DNA of 64,000 nt from Acidobacteria bacterium 28-1 (GCA_002050365.1 MWYZ01000084.1:1-64000); one strand, 5' to 3'. Positions 23,821 through 32,352 are shown, counted from the stretch's first letter. Notes: generated by a model not told the origin, from the letters alone. Made by a program: numbers and translations.

Positions 23821-25329
23821 TTAGTAAGTTCGATGCTGATTTAATTGCTCAACAATCTTCTTAACTTTATCTTCAAATCCTTGTTCGTTTCTATTCGTGT
23901 TGCCGCCTAATACAACTTCAAAATTATTTTCATCCTTCTCATCAATCGTCGCCCAGATTCTTTTGTGCGAGACGAAAAAAACAAAACACAACGCACCGAT
24001 TAATCCGAAACCGCCGATATACCAAGCGACAAACGCGGCGTCGAACGGGTCGTATTTGATTGATAAAACGTGCGCCAGCGGCGATTTCTCAAAACTGCCC
24101 AATCTCCATTTGTAACCGGCGACGGGCGCGCCAATCGGAATGTTGTCAGGCATTTTCGCGCTGAACGCGTAAACCGATTTCTTTTCGCTGTCAGGTGTAG
24201 TGATGTTTAATTTAACGACTGGATTATTATATTCAGCCGAGCGCGTGTCCGGTTTGCCGCCCGCTAAAACAAAATCGGGGAAAAACGCTTCGTAATCTAT
24301 TTTAGTTCCGTCGGGCAGATTGGCTGAACCGTTTCGCGCTAAATTAACATTTATCGTTTCTCCGCCGTTTTGCGGCGTGAGTTCGAGCGTCATATTTCTA
24401 GCGCTTCCGACCGTGATTGCGCTGGCTTGAAAAAAACGATAACCGCGATAACTGAACGGTTTGTTCAAACTCACGTCGGCGACGGTTTCGCCGTATTGCG
24501 GGTCGTCAATTTTAACCTGCGTTCGCCAATCGAGCGTATTATTGATTTCAATCGAACCTTTCGGGTCAATCAATTTTTGCTCGATGTCGGTGCAGTTAAT
24601 CGTGAACGGCAAACCGACGGCAAAGCGTTCCTGCTTATCAAGATTAAATTCGATTAACTGAATTTCATTCGTCGTTTGACCGGGCATCATTCGCACATCG
24701 GCATCGAAACCGGTTTGAAGCGCGACGAAATGACCGAGAAACAAAGTGAGCAGAAAAACGTGGACGATATACGCGCCCAAACGATTCCATCTGCCGCTTT
24801 CTCCGAAAATGTAAAGTTTGCCTTTCTTTCCGCTAATCGTCGCTTTCAATCCTTGCTGTTTGAAGATTGCGCCCACTCTGCCGGCAATTTCCTCTTCATT
24901 TTCGCCGCGCATTTCAACGGTTGCGCTTTGTTTTTGTCCGAGAAGCCATTTGCGCGAAGCGTCGAGTTTGGGTTTCGAGATAAAATTCCAAGCCGATGGA
25001 AAACGGTCAATCGAAGCCAGCACGATGTTTAGTGAAAGCACGAGCAGTAAAAAGTTAAAATACCAACTGTGATAAATATCAAACAGTCCAAGCGAGCCGT
25101 AAACCGTTTTTTCGGCAGGCGTGAGCGAAGCAAAATAAGCGTCGAAACCGTTGACGTTTTGCTGAATAATCAGCATTCCGATGAGCGACAGCAAAACGAG
25201 AACGCACAACAAAACCACGCCGAACCGCACGGAACTTAAAAAATCCAACACACGATTTACGATTGGCGCGGTTTGCTGTATAGAAACCTCTCTGGCTTGC
25301 TCTTTTAATGTTTCTTCGGCAACAGACAT
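23821..25329 (-). CDS. resB: cytochrome c biogenesis protein ResB/Ccs1
   Basis: 502 residues. ResB features are visible: an N-terminal membrane pair (FGVVLLCVLVLLSLIGMLI; WYFNFLLLVLSLNIVLASIDRFP), a third segment near 190 (LGAYIVHVFLLTLFLGHFVAL), a large periplasmic domain (NKPFSYRGYRFFQAS, FFPDFVLAGGK), and a last membrane helix (IGGFGLIGALCFVFFVS) before a charged tail. It is the partner of CcsA and the first gene of this minus-strand operon. It is divergent from heme O synthase, linking heme A/O and cytochrome c assembly. Confidence 0.92.
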   Translation of the reverse strand: MSVAEETLKEQAREVSIQQTAPIVNRVLDFLSSVRFGVVLLCVLVLLSLIGMLIIQQNVNGFDAYFASLTPAEKTVYGSLGLFDIYHSWYFNFLLLVLSLNIVLASIDRFPSAWNFISKPKLDASRKWLLGQKQSATVEMRGENEEEIAGRVGAIFKQQGLKATISGKKGKLYIFGESGRWNRLGAYIVHVFLLTLFLGHFVALQTGFDADVRMMPGQTTNEIQLIEFNLDKQERFAVGLPFTINCTDIEQKLIDPKGSIEINNTLDWRTQVKIDDPQYGETVADVSLNKPFSYRGYRFFQASAITVGSARNMTLELTPQNGGETINVNLARNGSANLPDGTKIDYEAFFPDFVLAGGKPDTRSAEYNNPVVKLNITTPDSEKKSVYAFSAKMPDNIPIGAPVAGYKWRLGSFEKSPLAHVLSIKYDPFDAAFVAWYIGGFGLIGALCFVFFVSHKRIWATIDEKDENNFEVVLGGNTNRNEQGFEDKVKKIVEQLNQHRTY

Positions 25330-25486
25330 TATTTAATAAAAATCATAACTTAGCCGAATTTATTTGTCATCTCGCATAAAATTAGTTCGGCTATTAAAAG
25401 AAAGAAGTTTTATTTAGCTTTAGCAGATTTGGAAAATTAATTTTTACAAGTTATTCTGATTAAAACGTTAAGTTTATCAAAAATCA

Positions 25487-26389
25487 ATGGAAGTAATCAC
25501 GGCAGAAATTCAGGAAGTAAAAGCAATCGGCGTGCGCGAAAAGCTCGCCGCCTACCTTGAACTGACTAAACCGCGCATTGCGTTTATGCTCGTTTTAACT
25601 TCGGCGGCTGGTTTTTATCTGGGTGCGGACAAGGGCTTCGATGTTGTGCTTTTTGTCAATTCGATGATTGGCATTCTGCTTCTCGCTTTTGGTGTCGCAA
25701 CACTCAATCAAGTTTGGGAAAGAAAATCAGACGCGTTGATGGAGCGGACGGCAAGTCGTCCTCTGCCGACGCAAAAAGTTTCATTCGTTGAGGCGTTGGT
25801 TTTTGGCATTTCGCTTTGTGTGGTAGCCGAAATTTACCTGGCGTTTTTGGTCAACGAATTGACGGCGTTTCTTGGTTTAATTGTTTTTGTCGGCTACGTT
25901 CTGCTTTACACGCCTTTGAAAAAATACACTTCCGCTTCAACGGCAATCGGCGCATTGCCGGGCGCGATGCCGCCGCTGATGGGTTGGACGGCTTCGGCAA
26001 ACGAAATCACTTTAGGTGCGTGGATTTTGTTTTCAATCATTTTTCTCTGGCAGTTCCCGCATTTTTTGGCAATTGCGTGGATATATAAAGAACAATACGC
26101 CAAAGCAGGAATAAAAATGCTGCCGGTTCTTGAACCCGAAGGAAAAATCACCGCCAGACAAATTGTAATTTTCACGATTTTGCTTTTCCCGGTCAGCATT
26201 GCGCCTTTCTTTATCGGCTTGGCAGGTCCGGTTTATCTGGTCGGCGCAAGTTTATTGGGAATATGGTTTTTAATGGCAAGCATTAAAACTGCTCGCGCTA
26301 AATCAGTCGAACAAGCGAGAAAACTTCTGCTCGTATCTGTAATTTACCTGCCGTTGCTTTTCGCGCTGATGGTTCTCAATCACAAATAA
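25487..26389 (+). CDS. ctaB: protoheme IX farnesyltransferase (heme O synthase)
   Basis: 300-residue UbiA-family membrane prenyltransferase. The first Asp-rich motif is NQVWERKSDALMERTASRPLP and the second region reads LYTPLKKYTSAS, LPGAMPPLMGW and FLWQFPHFLAIAW. It converts heme B to heme O for heme-copper oxidases. It precedes COX III and DUF420 genes on the same strand and is divergent from resB. Confidence 0.94.
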   Translation: MEVITAEIQEVKAIGVREKLAAYLELTKPRIAFMLVLTSAAGFYLGADKGFDVVLFVNSMIGILLLAFGVATLNQVWERKSDALMERTASRPLPTQKVSFVEALVFGISLCVVAEIYLAFLVNELTAFLGLIVFVGYVLLYTPLKKYTSASTAIGALPGAMPPLMGWTASANEITLGAWILFSIIFLWQFPHFLAIAWIYKEQYAKAGIKMLPVLEPEGKITARQIVIFTILLFPVSIAPFFIGLAGPVYLVGASLLGIWFLMASIKTARAKSVEQARKLLLVSVIYLPLLFALMVLNHK

Positions 26390-26430
26390 GTTTCAAGATG
26401 GAGGTTTCAAGTTTCAAGTTAAAAACTTGG
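26390..26430 (+). repeat. heptamer array (GTTTCAA) after ctaB
   Basis: Units GTTTCAA, GATGGAG, GTTTCAA, GTTTCAA and GTTAAAA. The complementary-type unit ACTTGAA appears at 27960, so the two arrays flank the ferredoxin/PAP2 segment in opposite orientation. Confidence 0.85.
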
Positions 26431-26482
26431 CAGGTTTATTTCAAAGTTAGATTGCTTCGTGGTGGTGATGTAAAATCACTTT

Positions 26483-26712
26483 ATGGTGTATGTAATTGTT
26501 TGCCTTGCGGCGTTGCTCGCGTCGGCTTGAACTTTCTTTTCGGGCTTGGCACAATTTTGATGCCCGCCTTTGCATGGTCAATCTTTTTCTTATCTTCTTT
26601 CGTATCGGTTGCGGCGGTTTCGGCGGCTTGAGCGCGGCGGTGATCGGAGTTTTGGTTGCTACTTGCTATCGGCTCGGACGTTCACGGCACGAAAGACGGC
26701 AGACCGCAAAAA
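26483..26712 (+). pseudogene. remnant of a TauE/SafE-like membrane permease
   Basis: From ATG 26483 the frame reads MVYVIVCLAALLASA and stops. In the next frame the sequence continues NFLFGLGTILMPAFAWSIFF, then VSVAAVSAA, and in another AAVIGVLVATCYRLGRS. The opening resembles the first helix and Gly-rich turn (FFSGFGLGTxLxPAFA) of TauE/SafE sulfite-exporter family permeases. At least two frameshifts and a large internal deletion are implied. Short open frames here (26398-26631, 26496-26723) are therefore not believed to be genes. Confidence 0.5.
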
Positions 26713-26715
26713 TTA

Positions 26716-26979
26716 ATGATTAAATTAAAAGGTGAAGTTCGAGAGATTGATTACCGAAAAGGCGAGACGATTCTCGATGCCGCGCTTAGAGCCGGACTGT
26801 TTCCGCCGTTTGCCTGTCAGGAAGGAGTTTGCGCCAGTTGCAAGGCGACGGTAAAAAGCGGGCGCATTCTGATGCTGAAACACGAAGCACTAACGCCGCT
26901 CGAAGCCGACCAGCAAAACATTTTTACCTGCACCGCCGCCGCCATCTCTGATGAAACGGTGGTGAGTTTCGACGAATAA
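26716..26979 (+). CDS. small 2Fe-2S ferredoxin, PaaE-domain type
   Basis: 87 residues from ATG 26716. The plant-type 2Fe-2S pattern is CQEGVCASCKATV with a last Cys in IFTCTA, so C-x4-C-x2-C then about 30 residues to the fourth Cys. The sequence around it (GETILDAALRAGL, EALTPLEADQ) resembles the C-terminal ferredoxin domain of PaaE-like or flavohemoprotein-type reductases, but here it stands alone without the flavin domain. Upstream in-frame codons lie in permease debris, so the internal start is preferred. The electron partner is unknown. Confidence 0.85.
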   Translation: MIKLKGEVREIDYRKGETILDAALRAGLFPPFACQEGVCASCKATVKSGRILMLKHEALTPLEADQQNIFTCTAAAISDETVVSFDE

Positions 26980-27017
26980 ACATCAGAGTTTTGAGTCGTA
27001 AAGATGAGGAGGAAATT

Positions 27018-27944
27018 ATGAAGTTAAGTTTTATTATTTCGCAGGTAAGCCAACGCTGTTTGCTGCTTGCCTTGATGATTACAGTTGGGGCGGGCGCGTC
27101 CGCTCAAACAATTCCGTCGCCGTCGGTGACTCCGACCGCTTCTCCCACGCCGCAAGTTTCACCAAATCCTGCTCCGTCGCTCGAACGCAAATTTTTCAAA
27201 CATATCTTGCGCGACCAACAAGCTATTTGGACATCGCCTTTTCATTTGAACAAAGGAAATGGGCGTTGGCTTGCCCCGCTCGGTCTTTCCACTGCGGCTC
27301 TGATTGCAACTGACCGGCAAACGGTCAAAGCGTTCGACAATGAAAGCCCCGGCACTTTAACGGCGAGTCGCAACGTCAGCCGCATCGGGTCGGATTACGG
27401 CGCGGGCGGCATCGTCGCCGCATTCTATTTCGTCGGACTTGCAAGCAACAACAAGCGGGCGCGAGAAACGGGATTGCTCGGTGCGGAAGCGTTCATTGAT
27501 AGCGCAATTGTGTCCCAGACGCTCAAAATTACTACGCAGCGTCTGCGTCCGGGAGGAGGCGAGGAACGAGGACGCTTTTTCATCGGCGGCAACTCGTTTC
27601 CGTCCGGTCACGCCGCTAGTATCTGGTCGGTTGCCACAGTCATTGCTTACGAATATCAGGATAAACCGCTCGTCAAGTATGGCGTTTATGGTTTAGCGAT
27701 GGCGGTCAGCCTTTCCCGCTACATAGGACGCGAACACTTTCTTTCCGATGTGCTGGTCGGTAGTGCCATCGGCTTCGGCATCGGGCGTTACGTTTACCAA
27801 ACGCATCACGACAAGAGTTCGGACGCGAAGGACGAGACAAGTTCAAAATTGTTTCCCGCAATTGCGCCGATTTACAACCGTCGCGCACGCGCTTACGGAG
27901 TTTCGCTCAACTGGCGGTTTCGCCCGCGTCAACTCGGTCGTTAA
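27018..27944 (+). CDS. PAP2-family phosphatase, exported
   Basis: 308 residues from ATG 27018, chosen because GAGGAGG at 27006-27012 precedes it. A signal peptide ends at ASAQT and a Pro/Ser/Thr tether follows. The three PAP2 motifs are complete: KITTQRLRP, SFPSGHAAS and SRYIGREHFLSD. It probably removes phosphate from a lipid such as phosphatidate or undecaprenyl pyrophosphate outside the inner membrane. A TPTASPTPQVSPNPAPS segment is a flexible linker. Confidence 0.9.
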   Translation: MKLSFIISQVSQRCLLLALMITVGAGASAQTIPSPSVTPTASPTPQVSPNPAPSLERKFFKHILRDQQAIWTSPFHLNKGNGRWLAPLGLSTAALIATDRQTVKAFDNESPGTLTASRNVSRIGSDYGAGGIVAAFYFVGLASNNKRARETGLLGAEAFIDSAIVSQTLKITTQRLRPGGGEERGRFFIGGNSFPSGHAASIWSVATVIAYEYQDKPLVKYGVYGLAMAVSLSRYIGREHFLSDVLVGSAIGFGIGRYVYQTHHDKSSDAKDETSSKLFPAIAPIYNRRARAYGVSLNWRFRPRQLGR

Positions 27945-27959
27945 ACTGATTACGCGAAA

Positions 27960-27994
27960 ACTTGAAACTTGAAACTTGAAACCTGAAACTTATG
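27960..27994 (+). repeat. heptamer array (ACTTGAA) abutting the COX III start
   Basis: ACTTGAA three times, ACCTGAA and ACTTATG; the last unit contains the ATG of the cytochrome oxidase gene. It occupies the place where a ribosome-binding site would be, and no clear Shine-Dalgarno sequence remains. Confidence 0.9.
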
Positions 27995-28720
27995 AAGCTA
28001 GGAACAATCGAAACAACCGTCGAAGAAAAAAAACGCAAACGCCGTGCGAGTTTGAGCAGCGGCATCGGTTCGGGCGGCGGAAACAAAAATCGCGGCGGCG
28101 GTGGCGGAAGTGATGGCGGCGACAACAATCACGGCGATGATTTTACTAAACAAGCCGAGCCGTATTCTTCAAATAAATTGCGTATCGCAATGTGGTTTCT
28201 GCTGCTCGTCGTGATGATGACTTTCGGCGGTTTAATCGCGGCGTATATTGTCATTTCGACCAATGGCGTGATGGAATGGAAGCCTTTCGCCTTGCCGATT
28301 CAGGTTTGGATTAGCACGGTTTTGATTTTGGCAAGCAGCGTAACTTATAAAATCGCGCACTCGATGCTCAGCCATGACAAACAGCAAAAAGCGAAAAACT
28401 GGCTTCTTGCAACCACGGTTTTCGGCGGAATGTTTATCGCCTCGCAACTGCTTGCGTGGGTCGAACTCGTCCGGCGCGGCGTATATGTGCAGAGCAATCC
28501 TTACGCCGGATTTTTTTATATTTTAACCGCTGTCCACGCCGTCCACGTTATCGGCGGAATCATTGCTCTCGGCTACATTCTCTTGCGAACCTGGCAAGCA
28601 ACTTCTTCCGACGAAGAATTAACCAAGCGCAAGCAAATTTCCAATTCAGTCGGCTGGTATTGGCATTTTATGGATGGTCTTTGGATTTTCCTCTTTTTAC
28701 TGCTCGGTTTCTGGAAATAA
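27992..28720 (+). CDS. ctaE: cytochrome c oxidase subunit III
   Basis: 242 residues. Five or so membrane helices carry COX III motifs: MWFLLLVVMMTFGGLIAAYIV, SQLLAWVELVRRGV, FYILTAVHAVHVIGG (conserved His pair) and VGWYWHFMDGLWIFLFLLL. The first 60 residues are an unusual hydrophilic extension rich in Gly, Asn and Asp (around GGGNKNRGGGGGSDGGDN). Subunits I and II are not in the window. It is followed 3 bp later by the DUF420 gene. Confidence 0.92.
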   Translation: MKLGTIETTVEEKKRKRRASLSSGIGSGGGNKNRGGGGGSDGGDNNHGDDFTKQAEPYSSNKLRIAMWFLLLVVMMTFGGLIAAYIVISTNGVMEWKPFALPIQVWISTVLILASSVTYKIAHSMLSHDKQQKAKNWLLATTVFGGMFIASQLLAWVELVRRGVYVQSNPYAGFFYILTAVHAVHVIGGIIALGYILLRTWQATSSDEELTKRKQISNSVGWYWHFMDGLWIFLFLLLGFWK

Positions 28721-28723
28721 ATT

Positions 28724-29281
28724 ATGGCGACGGCGACGATTCCTCAAGAAACAAAATCAAAACTGCTGATAAACGTCATTTCGATTGTAATTCCGCTTGC
28801 GGTTGTCGTAATGCTTGCCTTTCCCGCAAAATTGAATTTTGGCGAATGGACAAGAGTTTTGCCGCATTTTATCGGCGGAATAAATTCTTTGACAACCATT
28901 GCTTTGATTGCCGGATTAATTTTTATAAAACAAAAAAAGGTCCGACTTCACCGAACTGCTATGATGACCGCATTCGCTTTGGGAAGTTTATTTTTGATTT
29001 GTTACGTTACCTACCACATTTCAAATTCGGCAAATAAATTTAGTGGTGAAGGAAACATTCGGTTCATCTATTTCTTCTTTTTGGTTACTCATATCGGTTT
29101 ATCTTTGATAGTTTTGCCGCTCGTTCTGCGAGCTTTATTTTACGCGCTGACCGAACAATTTATTCGTCATAAAAACTTAGTTAGATATGCTTATCCGATT
29201 TGGCTATACGTTTCAGCGACTGGCGTAATCGTCTATCTGATGCTTTACCAATTGTTCCAGCAAAGTGAAAAAATAAATTAA
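28724..29281 (+). CDS. DUF420 membrane protein (YozB/CtaM-like)
   Basis: 185 residues with five hydrophobic segments. The DUF420 pattern is visible in LPHFIGGINSLTTIALIAGLIFIKQKKVRLHRTAMMTAF and FFFLVTHIGLSLIVLPLVL, with conserved His residues that could bind heme or metal. Members of this family are associated with heme-copper oxidase assembly. It is the last gene of the ctaB-to-DUF420 series and lies just upstream of the c-di-AMP riboswitch promoter. Confidence 0.88.
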   Translation: MATATIPQETKSKLLINVISIVIPLAVVVMLAFPAKLNFGEWTRVLPHFIGGINSLTTIALIAGLIFIKQKKVRLHRTAMMTAFALGSLFLICYVTYHISNSANKFSGEGNIRFIYFFFLVTHIGLSLIVLPLVLRALFYALTEQFIRHKNLVRYAYPIWLYVSATGVIVYLMLYQLFQQSEKIN

Positions 29282-29285
29282 ATCC

Positions 29286-29314
29286 TTGCGAAATCAAAAT
29301 TCAAGTGTTATATT
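29286..29314 (+). promoter_or_regulatory. sigma-70-type promoter of the riboswitch transcript
   Basis: TTGCGA at 29286-29291 and TATATT at 29309-29314 are separated by 17 bp. Initiation about 7 bp downstream would start the RNA just before the aptamer. The promoter begins immediately after the DUF420 stop codon, so the riboswitch RNA can be made independently. Confidence 0.6.
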
Positions 29315-29332
29315 ATTGAATGTTGAAAACTT

Positions 29333-29490
29333 ATCGCCGAAGTTGTTTGACTTGAAACAAACAGCGCGGGGGAACCAAAGTTTTATAAAGCAATTTGTAA
29401 AACACGGGGCGAAGCATTTTGCTAAAGAAGATGCTGGGACACTTCTTCAGTTCCTAGCCCGACAGCTAACCTCGTAGGTGGGTGAAGAAG
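29333..29490 (+). promoter_or_regulatory. c-di-AMP riboswitch (ydaO/yuaA class) with no downstream gene
   Basis: The conserved blocks of this class occur in the right order: GCCGAA at the 5' side, GGGGGAACC, then GGGGCGAAGC after a hairpin, then GGGACACTTCTTC, and finally the diagnostic CCCGACAGCTAACC followed by TCGTAGG. The closing strand lies near 29478-29486. The class senses c-di-AMP and usually controls cell-wall hydrolases or potassium and osmolyte transporters, normally switching them off. Here a terminator follows at 29593-29630, and the next gene is on the opposite strand, so no regulated reading frame is visible. Short open frames overlapping the aptamer (for example 29286-29477) are not credible genes. 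Confidence 0.9.
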
Positions 29491-29592
29491 TCACTCTGGA
29501 AATTTATGCCGTAACAAGCACGATTTTGTGTGTGCTTCGTGCCTTTGATTTTTTTCAACAAATCAAATGAGACATCCAGTCTTCTCAAAGAG

Positions 29593-29630
29593 AAAAGTTC
29601 CGCGTGTGTTGCGCGGAACTTTTTTTATTT
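29593..29630 (+). terminator. intrinsic terminator of the riboswitch transcript
   Basis: A perfect 12-bp stem, AAAAGTTCCGCG (29593-29604) with CGCGGAACTTTT (29612-29623), and a 7-nt loop are followed by a run of T. It ends the riboswitch RNA at about 29630 and may be the ligand-controlled expression platform or a constitutive end. Confidence 0.88.
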
Positions 29631-29667
29631 TTAACTTCGAGTTAGCTGACCGATATTTCTAACGGAT

Positions 29668-31365
29668 TTAATTTTTATCTTTGAAAAATTCCAAAGTTAG
29701 AATTCTCACAGTTTTGAGCGGAATTTTCTCTTCTTTGTCAAAAACTATCTTTGCGGGTTTTCCATCAACATTCAGCGAAAAAACTTCTTCTCGCTTTTTA
29801 ATTTCCAATTTTTCGATTTTTGTTCCCTTCGCCGTCGTGATCTCAATTTCCATCGGCAAAATAAACGCTTCGGGAGTTATTTTATCAGCAGAATCCTGCG
29901 TTTGCGTTACCGTTAAATCCAAACTTCTTGTTGCCGCATTATAAACTTGCGTAACGTTTAATTTCGGATAACCGCCGCCGTAAACCCATTGTGCGAAAAA
30001 CCAATTCAAATCTTTACCCGAAACTTCTTCCATTACTTTTTGCAAATCGGATGTCTCCACATTTTGAAATTTATGTCGGGTTAGGTAAAGATTAATGGCT
30101 TTCCAAAAATTTTCCGTTCCAATGGTTTCACGCAAAGTATGGATTACCGCGCCGCCTTTTTGGTAAGTTGTCGTATCAAAAATAGAATCATCGGGACGCG
30201 CCGACAAATTATAAAGACCGTGACGATTTCGATTGATTGTTTCGTCAACAAAAAACAGTTCGGCATTTTCCCGTATTTTCCGCAGATAATCGGCGCGACC
30301 ATATTTTTTTTCGCGGTAAGCGGCTTCCATATAGGTTGCAAAACCTTCATTGAGCCATAATTCCGCCCAATTTCTGCACGTTACCAAATTACCAAACCAC
30401 GAATGCGCGAGTTCGTGCGAAACCAAATCTTCGACTATCTGCGGCGGATTGGTAAAAACTTCCGTGTCCGCCATCGTCGTTGCGGTGATATTTTCCATTC
30501 CGCCGAAAGCGAAATTGGCAACCACCGTCTGGTCATATTTATTGTATGGAAAATTAATTTTTGTGAGTTCTTCAAAAACGCGCATCATCTCCTTCGTTTT
30601 GCCGAAAGATTTCTGCGCGAAAGATTCTTTGCCCGGATACAGATAAAATCCGAGTAGAATGTTATTGTAAGAATCACTGATTTTTGAATATTTTCCGACG
30701 ACAAAAGATGTCAGATAAGTCGAGTGCGGGACTGCCATTTTGTAATGAAAAGTTTTTGTTCCGTCGGCGTTTTCGGTTGTTCCGAGCGGTTCGCCGTTAG
30801 CGATGGCAATTTCGTCTTTCTCCACCGTAATGAATTGCTCGCTCGTGGCTTTATCATCGGGAAAATCGTAGGACGGAAACCAATGATGAGCTTCTTCCGC
30901 TTCGCCTTGCGTCCAAATTTGCGCGGGGCGGACAACTTTTCCGTCTTCTACATCCGCTTTGACAAAATAAACGCCTTTGCTCGGTTTAACCGAATACTTG
31001 AATCGAATGGAAATCAAATCGCTCGGCGTGTAGCTTTTATCAAAAATAATATAAATTTTTTCGCCCGCTAATCTGTATTGTAAATCCTTTGTTTCAGATT
31101 CGAGTTTCACCGACTCAAACTTTATTTCCGCTGCGTCCAATTCGATTTGATTAAAGTTATAATTGAGCGGTTTTAATCGAACAATTGTGTCGCCGAACAC
31201 AGTTTTGGTGGTTCGGTCAAAACTGGTTCGCAAAATATAATGTTGAATGTCAAAAGTTCTGGCACGATTGAAATTCGGCTTTGAAGTTTGCGCCGAAATT
31301 GAAAATGTGAATAAAAGAAAAAGAAAAAATGCGACAATTGAGCGATACGGTTTGTTTATTTGCAT
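29668..31365 (-). CDS. M1 family zinc aminopeptidase, exported
   Basis: 565 residues with a signal peptide ending near SISAQT. The exopeptidase motif is present as FGGMENITATT, and the zinc site as VSHELAHSWFGN with the third ligand in WLNEGFATYME. The substrate Tyr region and a C-terminal beta domain follow. At 565 residues it lacks the long C-terminal helical domain of large M1 enzymes. It should remove N-terminal residues from peptides in the periplasm. It faces the riboswitch transcript and may share the terminator region. Confidence 0.92.
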   Translation of the reverse strand: MQINKPYRSIVAFFLFLLFTFSISAQTSKPNFNRARTFDIQHYILRTSFDRTTKTVFGDTIVRLKPLNYNFNQIELDAAEIKFESVKLESETKDLQYRLAGEKIYIIFDKSYTPSDLISIRFKYSVKPSKGVYFVKADVEDGKVVRPAQIWTQGEAEEAHHWFPSYDFPDDKATSEQFITVEKDEIAIANGEPLGTTENADGTKTFHYKMAVPHSTYLTSFVVGKYSKISDSYNNILLGFYLYPGKESFAQKSFGKTKEMMRVFEELTKINFPYNKYDQTVVANFAFGGMENITATTMADTEVFTNPPQIVEDLVSHELAHSWFGNLVTCRNWAELWLNEGFATYMEAAYREKKYGRADYLRKIRENAELFFVDETINRNRHGLYNLSARPDDSIFDTTTYQKGGAVIHTLRETIGTENFWKAINLYLTRHKFQNVETSDLQKVMEEVSGKDLNWFFAQWVYGGGYPKLNVTQVYNAATRSLDLTVTQTQDSADKITPEAFILPMEIEITTAKGTKIEKLEIKKREEVFSLNVDGKPAKIVFDKEEKIPLKTVRILTLEFFKDKN

Positions 31366-31504
31366 AATTATTCAGTTTTTTGATGCAAATTATTATGACA
31401 AAGAAAACGCATTTTTGTAAATTTTTAACGTTAAAAGAAAACAAGGATGTTAAATCAACAATACTGATTTAGCATCCCCGTCTTTTTGTTTTTCTAATTT
31501 TATT

Positions 31505-31930
31505 TTATGGTTTCAGCGTAATCAAAGAAAACGTCGCGCCCGAAGGATCATTGACGACGCAAAAACGTCCGGTGTTCGGAATATCAGTTGGGGGCACACA
31601 AACTTTGCCACCAAGTTCCCAAACCTTCGCGGCTGATTGGTCAACATCGTCAACCGCAATATAAGTCATCCAATGCGGCGACGGCATTTCACTCGTTTCG
31701 CCTTCGGGACACTGATCGGTTTGCCACATTCCGCCGACATTTTTTTGACCGTCAACGCTTATTTCCGAATAAACCATTCCAGTCGCATCGCTTTCCTTGA
31801 ATTGCCAGCCCAATAATTCGCCATAAAACTTTTTGCAAGTTTCAAGATTCGTGGTCGCCAAATCGTTCCAACAAAATTCGCCGTGTTTTGGCATCACCAT
31901 TTGTTCCGCCGTTGCTGACTGTTCTGACAT
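31505..31930 (-). CDS. VOC (glyoxalase/bleomycin-resistance fold) family protein
   Basis: 141 residues from ATG 31930, which has AAGGAGA at a good distance; a GTG nine bases upstream is less likely. The VOC pattern is visible: HGEFCWNDLATTNLETCKKFYGELLGWQF, then WMTYIAVDDVDQSAAKVWELGGKVCVPPTDIPNTGRFCVVNDPSGATFSLI. Proteins of this type (often annotated as glyoxalase-like) bind metals through His/Glu pairs, but the substrate cannot be predicted. It stands alone. Confidence 0.87.
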   Translation of the reverse strand: MSEQSATAEQMVMPKHGEFCWNDLATTNLETCKKFYGELLGWQFKESDATGMVYSEISVDGQKNVGGMWQTDQCPEGETSEMPSPHWMTYIAVDDVDQSAAKVWELGGKVCVPPTDIPNTGRFCVVNDPSGATFSLITLKP

Positions 31931-31988
31931 AATTTGCACTCTCCTTAAATTTTAATTTTCCCGCTTGATAGTCTTGTGAAAGAAACTC

Positions 31989-32183
31989 AGAAGCTGTTTG
32001 AAAACTCTTTAGTTCCGTTAGGAACGGCATATTTATAGCTTGAAATTTGTAAAAATTGTTTGAGTTCCGTAGGAACGGCATATTTTTATGCCGTTCCTAC
32101 GGAACTCAAATCGTTTATTTTGACAATTTCTATAAATATTACGCTCCTATGGAGCTACGTTTGGAAATTCCAAACAGCTTCTC
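31989..32183. mobile_element. MITE-like element with terminal inverted repeats
   Basis: 195 bp bounded by AGAAGCTGTTTGAAA (left) and the complementary TTCCAAACAGCTTCT (right). Inside is a 24-bp perfect palindrome with a 4-nt loop (32059-32082 and 32087-32110) containing CCGTAGGAACGG, plus a CTCCTATGGAG motif. There is no transposase. The related element at 56405-56527 shares the termini but has a different interior. Confidence 0.6.
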
Positions 32184-32270
32184 AAAGAAAAGTGAGGTTT
32201 TGAGTTGTGTGCGAGGTTTTATCTGGCTTTGGAGAAAGCAGGACGGTCAATCACAACTCAAAATTTTTTC

Positions 32271-32352
32271 AATTACGAATTTCAAATTACGAATTACGAA
32301 TGTTTTCATCTTTGCTTCAATTCGTAATTCGTAATTGATAATTCGTAACTGA
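32271..32352. repeat. heptamer arrays (AATTACG) as a hairpin
   Basis: Left units AATTACG, AATTTCA, AATTACG and AATTACG (32271-32298) face right units AATTCGT, AATTCGT, AATTGAT and AATTCGT (about 32319-32346). The arms are complementary. It sits right at the 3' end of the SWIM-Rad52 gene (stop at 32355) and probably serves as its transcript end. Confidence 0.88.

Noticed and set aside
26398-26723. Two overlapping short open frames after ctaB
   Set aside because: They are better explained as frames of a decayed TauE/SafE-like permease and heptamer repeat DNA; neither has a ribosome site or complete domain.
29569-29664. A 31-codon frame after the c-di-AMP aptamer that could be the regulated gene
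   Set aside because: It runs through the terminator hairpin and lacks a ribosome site, so it is not a plausible regulated product.
31842-32081. Minus-strand frame of 79 codons upstream of the VOC gene
   Set aside because: It is made of MITE-like palindrome sequence and the out-of-frame start of the VOC gene.
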